A stretch of DNA of 17,666 nt from RUG806 sp963624415 (GTDB lineage Bacteria; Bacillota; Clostridia; Oscillospirales; Acutalibacteraceae): the NCBI GenBank assembly GCA_963624415.1, contig CAVFPQ010000037.1:1-17666 (forward strand), given 5' to 3'. Below the pieces are notes generated by a model. It saw only the letters and a list, made by a program, of their open reading frames with translations, did no database searches and was not told the origin of the DNA. Position 1 is the stretch's first letter. Every line of letters begins with the position of its first letter. The translations under genes were made by a program, and so were the position numbers. This document shows, piece by piece, positions 1-6,645 of the stretch.

Positions 1-135
1 ATTGCTAACTGCTAATTGCTAATTGCTAACCCCCTGCCCCTTTTCTTAAATATTACAATCCTGTAACCTTTTTTAAATTCAGATTAAAGTCCTCATTATA
101 TTATCTCGTCAAACAGAGAAAGCGGTGCATACCAA
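1..135. other. Leader region of the VTC operon with ATTGCTAA-type tandem repeat
   Basis: Bases 1-33 are tandem ATTGCTAAC/ATTGCTAATTGCTAA repeats, the same kind of sequence that ends mazG at 5782-5817. A weak inverted repeat (TTACA 53-57, TGTAA 62-66) followed by six Ts may be a leaky terminator of an upstream gene outside the window. An AT-rich stretch at 97-104 (TATATTAT) could be the -10 of the operon promoter, but I find no convincing -35. The ribosome binding site before the first gene is weak (AAGCGGTG about 10 nt upstream of the ATG). Confidence 0.45.
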
Positions 136-849
136 ATGAACATCACCGACAGGTTCGAAAGAAACGAGATAAAATTTCTCATTACCGAAAGTCAATATCT
201 TGAGCTTCTGACAAGCCTTAAAGAAATGATAAAGCCCGACCTTTTTCCCGAAGGCACGGTGCGAAGTCTTTATTATGACACTCCCGACAGGCGGCTTATA
301 ACACGCTCCCTTGAAGGTCCTTCATACAAAGAAAAGCTTCGTGTCAGGGCGTACAAAACGGTTGATGACAACTCGACTGTTTTTGTGGAGCTTAAGAAAA
401 AGTACAATTCCGTCGTCTACAAGCGGCGTGTCCCGGCGACCGAAAAGCAAGCCGAAAAGTGGCTTGACGGCTCGAGTCCACGCAGAAATACGCAGATTGA
501 AAAAGAGATAGACAGCTTTTTAATTCACTACGGAACGCTTATTCCGTCGGCGTATATTTCGTGCGACAGACGGTCATATGTAACTCTTGACAATCTTGTC
601 CGTATTACTTTTGACATGAATGTACGCGGAAGAGACTATGATTTATCGCTTGAGTCACCGCCGTACGGAATTGAGCTGTGCCCCGGGAAGGTTATTCTCG
701 AAATAAAAACGCCGACGGTTATTCCGCTTGAAATCGCGAAAAAGCTGTCGGACCTTAAAATATACAAATCGAGCTTTTCGAAATACGGCGCACTGTATAT
801 GAAAACATGGCTTAACAAAGGAGATTTTAACAATGTCATCAATATTTAA
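136..849 (+). CDS. VTC-domain polyphosphate polymerase family protein
   Basis: A 237-residue protein matching the VTC (vacuolar transporter chaperone) catalytic domain of the CYTH/triphosphate tunnel metalloenzyme superfamily. Basic and acidic residues expected to line the tunnel are visible: R7-x-E9...K13 in the first strand, RSLYYDT at 43-49, KLRVRAY at 67-73, VELKKK at 84-89, YKRRV at 95-99, a CDRRSY segment near 143 and LEIK near 188. In yeast Vtc4 this domain makes polyphosphate from ATP, but the SPX and membrane domains of Vtc4 are absent here. The following gene overlaps by 17 nt and supplies a membrane protein, so the enzyme probably acts at the inner face of the membrane. Bacterial members are little studied; polyphosphate synthesis is family inference and the true substrate could differ. 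Confidence 0.88.
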   Translation: MNITDRFERNEIKFLITESQYLELLTSLKEMIKPDLFPEGTVRSLYYDTPDRRLITRSLEGPSYKEKLRVRAYKTVDDNSTVFVELKKKYNSVVYKRRVPATEKQAEKWLDGSSPRRNTQIEKEIDSFLIHYGTLIPSAYISCDRRSYVTLDNLVRITFDMNVRGRDYDLSLESPPYGIELCPGKVILEIKTPTVIPLEIAKKLSDLKIYKSSFSKYGALYMKTWLNKGDFNNVINI

Positions 850-1528
850 CGGAATTTTCGACACATCAACAACCGAATCGGTTTCGGTTCAGAGCTTTTT
901 AATCGCACTTGCGGCGGCACTTGTACTCGGCACTGTAATTGCGATTTTATGCACAAGAAAAACATATTCATCAAAGAGCTTCACCGTAACTGCGGCGATT
1001 TTGCCGGCGATTGTGTGCGTTGTGATTATGGCTGTAAACGGCAATGTCGGCGCAGGTGTCGCAGTCGCCGGAGCATTCGGACTGGTTCGCTTTCGTTCCG
1101 CTCCCGGCACGGCGAGAGAAATAGCCGTCCTGTTTATGGCAATGGGCACGGGGCTTCTGTGCGGAATGGGCTACATTGCGTTTGCGGTTCTGTTTACGGC
1201 GGTTGTGTGCGCAGTCTTTGCGATACTCAATCTCACGCCCTTCGGCGAGCGTGGCGACAGTCTTGAACGTGTCATGAAAATGACAGTCCCCGAGGATGTT
1301 GACTACACCGTTGCTTTTAATGACGTGTTCGGAAAATATACGACCTCATGCACTCGTCTCGGCTCAAAAACGGCGGGGCTCGGCAGTCTGTTCAGGCTGA
1401 CATATCGTCTTAAACTCAAAAACGCCTCGCAGGAAAAGGCATTTATAGACGAACTCAGATGCTTAAACGGCAATCTTGAAATTATCATGCATAACATAGA
1501 AGGGAGCGGTGAAAATGATGAGCTTTAA
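833..1528 (+). CDS. DUF4956 membrane protein
   Basis: A 231-residue protein with about four hydrophobic segments (roughly residues 20-40, 50-68, 72-85 and 97-133) followed by a soluble domain of about 95 residues. The sequence GAFGLVRFRSAPGTARE (80-96) matches the conserved G-LVRFR motif of DUF4956. The start at 833 is preceded by AAGGAG with a 9-nt spacer and lies inside the end of the VTC gene, so the two are translationally coupled. DUF4956 genes typically sit next to VTC-domain and CotH or carbohydrate-binding lipoprotein genes in Clostridia. The molecular function is unknown; a membrane anchor or channel partner for the VTC enzyme is a reasonable inference from the coupling. Confidence 0.88.
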   Translation: MSSIFNGIFDTSTTESVSVQSFLIALAAALVLGTVIAILCTRKTYSSKSFTVTAAILPAIVCVVIMAVNGNVGAGVAVAGAFGLVRFRSAPGTAREIAVLFMAMGTGLLCGMGYIAFAVLFTAVVCAVFAILNLTPFGERGDSLERVMKMTVPEDVDYTVAFNDVFGKYTTSCTRLGSKTAGLGSLFRLTYRLKLKNASQEKAFIDELRCLNGNLEIIMHNIEGSGENDEL

Positions 1529-3179
1529 GAAAACCGCCTGCATAATCACGGCTGTAATTTCCGTTCTGTCTTTTGCCGGATGCTCCGTCGGCAGTTCGAC
1601 CGAAACAACTTCCCCGGCTGTTGTGACGGATACCGCCGCATACGATGAAAACACCGGAATATCCGATATGTTCACAAGCTTTGATGTAAATGTCGGCTAT
1701 GACGAGAATAACGACACTGTCATAACACTTGCCGACAACGGCACAAAATGCAAAAACGGCACAGTTGCAATTGAAAACAATACCGTTACGATAAGTGACG
1801 AGGGTACATATATATTCAAGGGCACACTCCCGGACGGCAGTATCGTTGTCGATGCGGACAACTCCGACAAGGTGCATATTATTTTCGCGGGTGTGAACAT
1901 CTCGAAAAGCACCACGGCGGCTGTATATGTCAAAAGTGCCGACAAGGTTGTTATAACACTTGCACCCGACACGGAGAATACACTTACTAACACCGGTGAC
2001 TTTGTCGCAATCGATGACAATAATATCGATGCCTGTGTATTTTCAAAGGATGACCTTACCTTCAACGGCTCGGGCAGTATTACAATATCAAGTGAGACCG
2101 GGCACGGCATTGTATCGAAGGATACACTGTGCGTTACAGGCGGCACATATACCGTTGATGCCGAAAAACACTGTTTAGCCGGAAAAGACGATGTCCGCAT
2201 AATGAACGGTACGTTTAATCTCACCTCGGGCAAAGACGGTATTCACGGTGACAATGACGAGGATGACGAGCTGGGCTTTGTCTATATCGAGGACGGCACA
2301 TATACGATAAACGCCGGTGATGACGGAATACACGCATCGTCTTCTCTTAAAATTTCGGCAGGTACAATAAACATAGAGCAGTCTTATGAAGGGCTTGAGG
2401 GCCACACGGTTGACATTTCCGGCGGCACAATAGACATAATATCAAGTGATGACGGAATAAACGCGGCCGGCGGCGACACGGGAAGCACTCCCGGTCAGGG
2501 CGACAGTGAGGCATATATAAATATAAGCGGCGGCAATGTAACCATTGACGCATCGGGCGACGGCATAGACTCAAACGGCGACCTGTATGTCAGCGGCGGC
2601 ACTCTTACGATTTACGGCCCCGTATCGGGCGGTGACGGCGCGATTGACTACGGTGACGGCAACACAACGGCAAAGGTTACCGGCGGCACGATATTTGCGT
2701 TCGGCACAGTCGGAATGGCTGAGAACTTCAATTCAGCCGAAAATCAGGGTGTGGCGCTTGTCAATATTTCCGGCAAGGAGGGCGACACCGTTGAAATTAA
2801 AAACGATGCCGGCGAAACACTCGGTTCGGCAACATCGAAAAAGAATTTTGACTGTGTTGTCATAAGCTGTGCCGGTATGACCGAAAACGGAACATTTACA
2901 GTGACCTGCGGCACGAACGATACGGAGTTCACTCTGAACGGCTTTATATACGGCGAGAGCGGTTTTGGCGGCAATATGGGCGGCGACCCCGGTCAGGGCG
3001 GCAATAAACCGGACGGCAATTTTGAACCCGAAACAAACGAGAACGGACAGCCCGAAATCCCCTCCGGCGGACAGGGCGGCAACCCCGGCGGACAGGGCGG
3101 ACAGGAGCCCGAAACGGACGAGAGCGGCAGACCTCAGAAGCCGGATGACAACGGCAGACAGAACACCGCAGACGCATAA
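1515..3179 (+). CDS. Secreted beta-helix lipoprotein, carbohydrate-binding domain type
   Basis: About 554 residues. A lipoprotein signal peptide ends in F-A-G-C with Cys23 as the likely lipidation site. The middle of the protein is a repetitive parallel beta-helix with recurrent turns of the form GGT-I/Y-TI and DDGIHA, DDGINA, GDGIDS, typical of the DUF4353/carbohydrate-binding-domain-containing family. An acidic DNDEDDE stretch could bind calcium. The C-terminal 70 residues or so are a Gly/Gln/Pro-rich low-complexity tail containing two degenerate copies of PETNENGQPEIP / PETDESGRPQKP, likely a surface spacer. I prefer ATG 1515 over GTG 1509 because AGGGAG at 1501-1506 is 8 nt from the ATG but only 2 nt from the GTG. 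It overlaps the DUF4956 gene by 14 nt. Function in the cassette (envelope or polyphosphate related) is unknown. Confidence 0.85.
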   Translation: MMSFKKTACIITAVISVLSFAGCSVGSSTETTSPAVVTDTAAYDENTGISDMFTSFDVNVGYDENNDTVITLADNGTKCKNGTVAIENNTVTISDEGTYIFKGTLPDGSIVVDADNSDKVHIIFAGVNISKSTTAAVYVKSADKVVITLAPDTENTLTNTGDFVAIDDNNIDACVFSKDDLTFNGSGSITISSETGHGIVSKDTLCVTGGTYTVDAEKHCLAGKDDVRIMNGTFNLTSGKDGIHGDNDEDDELGFVYIEDGTYTINAGDDGIHASSSLKISAGTINIEQSYEGLEGHTVDISGGTIDIISSDDGINAAGGDTGSTPGQGDSEAYINISGGNVTIDASGDGIDSNGDLYVSGGTLTIYGPVSGGDGAIDYGDGNTTAKVTGGTIFAFGTVGMAENFNSAENQGVALVNISGKEGDTVEIKNDAGETLGSATSKKNFDCVVISCAGMTENGTFTVTCGTNDTEFTLNGFIYGESGFGGNMGGDPGQGGNKPDGNFEPETNENGQPEIPSGGQGGNPGGQGGQEPETDESGRPQKPDDNGRQNTADA

Positions 3180-3199
3180 AACAGTCATATAAACAATTT

Positions 3200-3240
3200 G
3201 CCGAATCGTAATCAGGCGGTTTACGATTCGGCAGTTTTTA
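3200..3240 (+). terminator. Rho-independent terminator of the VTC operon
   Basis: A perfect 12-bp stem, GCCGAATCGTAA (3200-3211) paired with TTACGATTCGGC (3221-3232), has a 9-nt loop and is followed by AGTTTTTA. It lies between convergent genes, 20 bp after the lipoprotein stop codon. On the minus strand the hairpin is followed only by AAATTGTTT, so it may terminate the converging ATPase gene less efficiently. Confidence 0.92.
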
Positions 3241-3267
3241 TTATATTAATTCTTAAAAGCTTTGGCG

Positions 3268-4656
3268 TTAATTGAACATATCTTCATATGCCACAAGTCT
3301 TACATTTCCCATCTCTTTCGCCTTATCAATACAGCTCTGTGTAAATCCGGTCTTGGCGAACAGAAAAAGGAATGTATTTTTATATGAAAACAGCTCACTG
3401 CGTTTTACAAGCGTATCAAGAACTTTAACATCAACCTTTTCGTTTGTCCACTTGCACTCCGCAAAAAGGGCTGTGTTTTTGTCCTGCTCACCCATAATAT
3501 CAATCTCTGTCTGACACTTCTCTTTCGGGTCATTTCCCCACCAACGACCGAGTGATTCAAACAGAACCGGACTTTTTTCGGTCAGAAGAAGCTTCCACAG
3601 ATACTGCGTGCAAATATCTTCAAATACCTTGCCCATATAGTCCGGGAAAAAAGGATTTATTCGATTATATACAAGATCTGCCGCACCGCGTGAAATAAGC
3701 GAACTGTTATTTATAACAAAACGGTACCAGAAGCGGAACATATTATCTTCTATTGCGTAAATTGTTCTTTTTGATTCTTTTTCGTTGTACGGTGATTCCT
3801 TTTTAAGTATTCCGAGTGATATAAGATTTTTTATGTATGAAGAACTGTTGCTTGTGTTCTCCCCTATTTTAACGGAAATCTCCGTCATTCTGACGGCACC
3901 GGACGCAACAGCACCGATTATTGCGGTGTAAAGAGACGGCTCCCTGACCTCCTGTTTTAAGAGGTTGACAGGCTCTTCATACAGAAATGACGATGCATTC
4001 AAAAACGTGTTCTTTATGTTTTCTTCAACGCTTAATCTGTCGTTTATCTGTGAAAGATACTGCGGCGTCCCGCCGAACGCACCGTAAATCAGAGCTTTAT
4101 CCTCTGCTGAAAAATTATCAAAAAAGTGACAGGCATTTTCAAAATCAAAAGGCTCGATTTTAAGCTGTGCCGTTCGTCTGCCGTACAGCGGAGACTTATA
4201 CGCAAGAACATTATCTTCCATATAAGACATTGACGAACCGCAAAGAATAAGCATAAGCTTGGATGAATCTTTATGTTTGTCAATCAGCATCTGCAGAGTT
4301 GAAGCGAGGCTTTTTTCGGCTCGTGCAAAATACGGATACTCATCTATTACAAAAATAATTCGTTTGTCCTCGGCTGCCTCAAATAAAAATTCAAAAGCCG
4401 ACTGCACGGAAGAAAAAACCGTATCTGCGGAAATTCCGCTTGTATATTCGGCAATACATTTGCTCAGGTTTTCAAGATTTTGTTTTGCGTTGCTCTCCAC
4501 ACCTGTAAAATAAACGGCTTTTTTGCCGTCCAGAAACTTATTTATCAGTGCAGTTTTTCCGACACGGCGACGACCGTATATAACGGCAAATTCAAATCTG
4601 TCGGATTTGTACAGCCTGTTAAGAGTATCAAGCTCTTTTTCACGACCTATAAACAC
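3268..4656 (-). CDS. AAA ATPase with winged helix and DUF234 (PD-(D/E)XK-like) C-terminal domain
   Basis: A 462-residue protein of the archaeal-type ATPase family. Walker A is GRRRVGKTA at 28-36 and Walker B is IFVIDEYP at 101-108, with a CGSS sensor-like motif following. Around 240-300 lies a winged-helix-like segment (AVRMTEISVKIGENTSNSSSYIKNLISLGIL). The C-terminal DUF234 region contains EID (E384, D386) and ECK (E400, K402), the spacing of a PD-(D/E)XK nuclease core. Proteins of this type occur in many copies in Clostridia and Archaea, and their role is unknown; defence or mobile-element functions have been suspected. The GTG start is preceded by GAGGTGG, and the gene has its own promoter and a palindrome just upstream. 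Nuclease activity is inference. Confidence 0.88.
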   Translation of the reverse strand: MFIGREKELDTLNRLYKSDRFEFAVIYGRRRVGKTALINKFLDGKKAVYFTGVESNAKQNLENLSKCIAEYTSGISADTVFSSVQSAFEFLFEAAEDKRIIFVIDEYPYFARAEKSLASTLQMLIDKHKDSSKLMLILCGSSMSYMEDNVLAYKSPLYGRRTAQLKIEPFDFENACHFFDNFSAEDKALIYGAFGGTPQYLSQINDRLSVEENIKNTFLNASSFLYEEPVNLLKQEVREPSLYTAIIGAVASGAVRMTEISVKIGENTSNSSSYIKNLISLGILKKESPYNEKESKRTIYAIEDNMFRFWYRFVINNSSLISRGAADLVYNRINPFFPDYMGKVFEDICTQYLWKLLLTEKSPVLFESLGRWWGNDPKEKCQTEIDIMGEQDKNTALFAECKWTNEKVDVKVLDTLVKRSELFSYKNTFLFLFAKTGFTQSCIDKAKEMGNVRLVAYEDMFN

Positions 4657-4674
4657 AAAACCACCTCTTAAAAA

Positions 4675-4717
4675 ATTTATCGATATTCAGTATACGATAA
4701 ATGGCAAATTTAGTCAA
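4675..4717 (-). promoter_or_regulatory. Promoter with palindromic operator for the AAA-DUF234 gene
   Basis: Read on the minus strand, -35 TTGACT (4712-4717) and -10 TATACT (4689-4694) are separated by exactly 17 nt. A perfect 8-bp inverted repeat, ATTTATCG (4675-4682) and CGATAAAT (4695-4702), with 12 bp between the arms, encloses the -10 box. The placement is that of a repressor site. The regulator is unknown; the winged helix of the ATPase itself is one candidate. Confidence 0.75.
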
Positions 4718-4732
4718 GTATGATTCGGTAGA

Positions 4733-5218
4733 TTACGATTCGGCAGTTTTTTCGACAATATTGCAGACATCAACCCAGCCGACGGGGTTTGAATATTTTT
4801 CGAGCTCCTCGGGTGTCAGTCGGATTGCGGAATTTGCGCTTCCCGCCGCGGGATAGACAATATCAAATCTTTTCAGAGATTCATCAAGATAGACACTGCA
4901 CCCGTCTTTAAGCGCAAACGGGCAGACTCCTCCCGGGGCGTGACCGACATACTCCGTTAATTCCTCGGCTGTCAGCATTTTAGCTTTTACATGAAAATAT
5001 GCTTTGAATTTTGAATTGGCGATTTTCGTGTCCCCTGCCGTCACAATAAGCACAGGCTCGCCGTTAACCATAAACGACATTGTTTTCGCAATTCGTGCTT
5101 CCTCGGTGCCGAGAGCCTTTGCCGCAAGAGCGACGGTGGCGGATGACACATCAAATACCTTTATTTTATCCTCGGCGTTCATCGAACGAAAATACGCCGT
5201 AACTTTTTCTATTGACAC
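4733..5218 (-). CDS. ybaK: YbaK/EbsC family aminoacyl-tRNA deacylase
   Basis: A 161-residue protein of the YbaK/ProX trans-editing family, which hydrolyses mischarged tRNA (for example Cys-tRNA-Pro or Ala-tRNA-Pro) in the cytosol. Visible family features are the Lys of RIAKTMSF (K45), the TAGDTKIANSK segment, and the GHAPGGVCPFA loop near residues 90-100 that shapes the aminoacyl pocket. Which amino acid is cleared cannot be read from the sequence. The start is GTG at 5216-5218, preceded by GAGGT at 5227-5231. After the usual WVDVC end, the protein has a short tail, NIVEKTAES, whose codons coincide with a copy of a terminator half-site (see findings). The gene lies downstream of hup, separated by a terminator and a dispersed repeat. 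Confidence 0.88.
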   Translation of the reverse strand: MSIEKVTAYFRSMNAEDKIKVFDVSSATVALAAKALGTEEARIAKTMSFMVNGEPVLIVTAGDTKIANSKFKAYFHVKAKMLTAEELTEYVGHAPGGVCPFALKDGCSVYLDESLKRFDIVYPAAGSANSAIRLTPEELEKYSNPVGWVDVCNIVEKTAES

Positions 5219-5240
5219 TGTAAATACCTCGTGATTATAT

Positions 5241-5330
5241 TTTTAATGCAGAATGCATAATTCCGGAAGGCACGGTGTGCCTTGGATTATAAAGCTCCGC
5301 CTTTTGCGAAGCCAATCACTGACCACTAAA
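5241..5330. repeat. Dispersed modular intergenic repeat, copy A
   Basis: Three modules are visible. First, AATGCAGAATGCATAATTC (5245-5263 region), a short tandem motif. Second, a perfect hairpin AAGGCAC-GGT-GTGCCTT (5267-5283). Third, the core GGATTATAA directly followed by AGCTCCGCCTTTTGCGAAG, then CACTGACCACT. The 20-mer AAGCTCCGCCTTTTGCGAAG (5292-5311) recurs exactly at 12480-12499. No open reading frame is supported in this gap (5219-5387). Confidence 0.7.
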
Positions 5331-5331
5331 C

Positions 5332-5366
5332 AAAACCGCACCTCCGGCATTACAGTCGAGGGTGCG
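5332..5366 (-). terminator. Terminator of hup
   Basis: On the minus strand, about 20 nt after the hup stop codon, CGCACCCTC pairs with GAGGTGCG (8 bp with one bulged C; plus-strand arms 5337-5344 and 5358-5366), followed by GTTTTGTTTAG. Position and shape fit a Rho-independent terminator ending the flippase-mazG-hup operon. Confidence 0.72.
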
Positions 5367-5387
5367 AAATTGTTCTTGCGAATTAAA

Positions 5388-5660
5388 TTATTTTACAGCC
5401 TTTTTAAGTGCTGCGCCGGCCTTAAATCCGGGAACCTTGCATGCCGCAACGGTCATTTTTTCTTTGGTCTGAGGGTTAGTAGCTTCTCTTTCGGCTCTTT
5501 CACGAACATCAAAAGTGCCGAAGCCGATAAGCTGAACCTTGTCGCCCTTTGCGAGAGCGTCTGTGATTGCCTCAAATGTTGCCTTTACTGCTGCGTCTGC
5601 GGCCACCTTATCGAGACCTGATTTTTCCATAACGGCAGCTACAAGCTCTGTCTTATTCAT
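5388..5660 (-). CDS. hup: HU family DNA-binding protein
   Basis: A 90-residue protein, the usual length of HU. The start MNKTELV, the arm region GFGTFDVRERAEREATNPQTKE with its NPQT tip, and the end VPGFKAGAALKKAVK are all typical. HU dimers bind and bend DNA without strong sequence preference and help compact the nucleoid. The ATG is preceded by a strong GGAGGAAACAAA ribosome binding site. It is downstream of mazG with a 127-bp gap that holds a dispersed repeat; a mazG-hup order is common in Clostridia. It has its own terminator. No strong promoter was found directly upstream, though high expression of HU makes one likely. Confidence 0.95.
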   Translation of the reverse strand: MNKTELVAAVMEKSGLDKVAADAAVKATFEAITDALAKGDKVQLIGFGTFDVRERAEREATNPQTKEKMTVAACKVPGFKAGAALKKAVK

Positions 5661-5817
5661 TTTTGTTTCCTCCTGTATATTTCAAAAGCCAAATGGCGTT
5701 TTGTTGAAATTTGTTAAACGGGCATCCGCAGAGGAGCGGAGCTGATTTTATTCCTCGCGAAGCCATGCAAATTTAAGCAATAATTGCTCATTGCTCATTT
5801 CTGACTGCTGATTGCTT
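5661..5817. repeat. Dispersed modular intergenic repeat, copy B, running into mazG
   Basis: The gap between hup and mazG contains a hairpin TCCGC-AGAGGA-GCGGA near 5729-5745 and a GCTGATTTTATT...GCGAAGCC core related to copies A, C and D. It continues into the palindrome AGCAATAATTGCT and an ATTGCTCATTGCTCATTTCTGACTGCTGATTGC-type tail that covers the last codons of mazG. Closer to hup an imperfect inverted repeat (AAAAGCCA, TGGCGTTTT) lies about 25 bp upstream of the ribosome binding site. Confidence 0.6.
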
Positions 5818-6606
5818 CTTCGCTTCGTCCCACATTTCATCCAGCGTCTCAATCGTCGCCGTTTTCATATCTATGCCACGCTCTTTCGCAAGGCGTTCGA
5901 CTATCGCAAAGCGTGCGGCAAACTTGTCGGTTGCGGCTGTCAGCGCTTCTTCTCCGTCGGTATCCGCAAACCGGCAGACATTAACACACGCGAAAAGCAG
6001 ATCGCCGATTTCTTCCGATACATGCTCTTTGTCGTTCTCGTCAAGAGCCTCTTTTACTTCATTTGCTTCCTCATTTACTTTATCGAGTGCGCCCTTGATA
6101 TCATCCCAGTCAAAGCCGACCTTCGCCGCCTTGTGCTGAACCTTCTGAGCCCGCATAAGAGCCGGCAGCTCTCGGGGAATTGAGTCTATGCTTTCGGATA
6201 CGCTTTTCTGCTTCTTTGTCTGCATTTTTATTGCGTCCCAGTTTTTAAGCACCTCGCCCGTATCGCTTACGGTAACATCACCGAACACATGCGGGTGACG
6301 GATTATAAGCTTTTTGCATATCTCGTCACACACATCGTCAAAAGTAAACGCCTTGTTTTCTGTTGCCATCTGAGTATGAAGAACAACCTGAAGAAGAATA
6401 TCTCCAAGCTCTTCACGGAGCATTTCGGGACTTTTTTTGTTTATAGCCTCAATTACTTCGTATGTTTCTTCGATAAAATTCTTCTTTATGCTTTCATGCG
6501 TCTGTTCGGCATCCCACGGACAACCGCCGGGGGCACGAAGGATTGCGATAATCTCAACAAGATCATTTATGTTATAGCTGTCTTTGAATGTAAAATTATC
6601 AATCAT
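5788..6606 (-). CDS. mazG: MazG nucleoside triphosphate pyrophosphohydrolase
   Basis: About 272 residues with two MazG domains. The N-terminal one carries GGCPWDAEQTHESIKK (27-42), EETYEVIEA (46-54) and EELGDILLQ (65-73), the metal-binding EExxE and ExxD motifs. The second holds NEEANEVKEAL and SEEIGDLLFA. MazG hydrolyses NTPs to NMP and pyrophosphate and affects (p)ppGpp levels in some bacteria. I choose ATG 6606 because GGGGAGG at 6616-6622 lies 9 nt upstream; a more upstream in-frame ATG at 6622-6624 has no ribosome binding site and would place this one inside the gene. Only 39 nt separate it from the flippase gene, so they share a transcript. The last eight residues, QSAVRNEQ, come from a dispersed repeat rather than from family sequence. 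Confidence 0.93.
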   Translation of the reverse strand: MIDNFTFKDSYNINDLVEIIAILRAPGGCPWDAEQTHESIKKNFIEETYEVIEAINKKSPEMLREELGDILLQVVLHTQMATENKAFTFDDVCDEICKKLIIRHPHVFGDVTVSDTGEVLKNWDAIKMQTKKQKSVSESIDSIPRELPALMRAQKVQHKAAKVGFDWDDIKGALDKVNEEANEVKEALDENDKEHVSEEIGDLLFACVNVCRFADTDGEEALTAATDKFAARFAIVERLAKERGIDMKTATIETLDEMWDEAKKQSAVRNEQ

Positions 6607-6615
6607 CGTCTTTTG

Positions 6616-6622
6616 CCTCCCC
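6616..6622 (-). promoter_or_regulatory. Ribosome binding site fixing the mazG start
   Basis: GGGGAGG on the minus strand with a 9-nt spacer to ATG 6604-6606. It would be within the coding sequence if the upstream ATG at 6622-6624 were used, which argues for the shorter form. Confidence 0.75.
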
Positions 6623-6645
6623 ATAAACGCGATACAAAAACCATT

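Noticed and set aside
5234..5239. TATAAT box as ybaK promoter
   Set aside because: No -35 at acceptable spacing, and the implied transcript start would fall at the ribosome binding site.
6607..6624. Upstream ATG of mazG at 6622-6624
   Set aside because: No ribosome binding site precedes it, and the GGGGAGG site of the downstream ATG overlaps its first codons.
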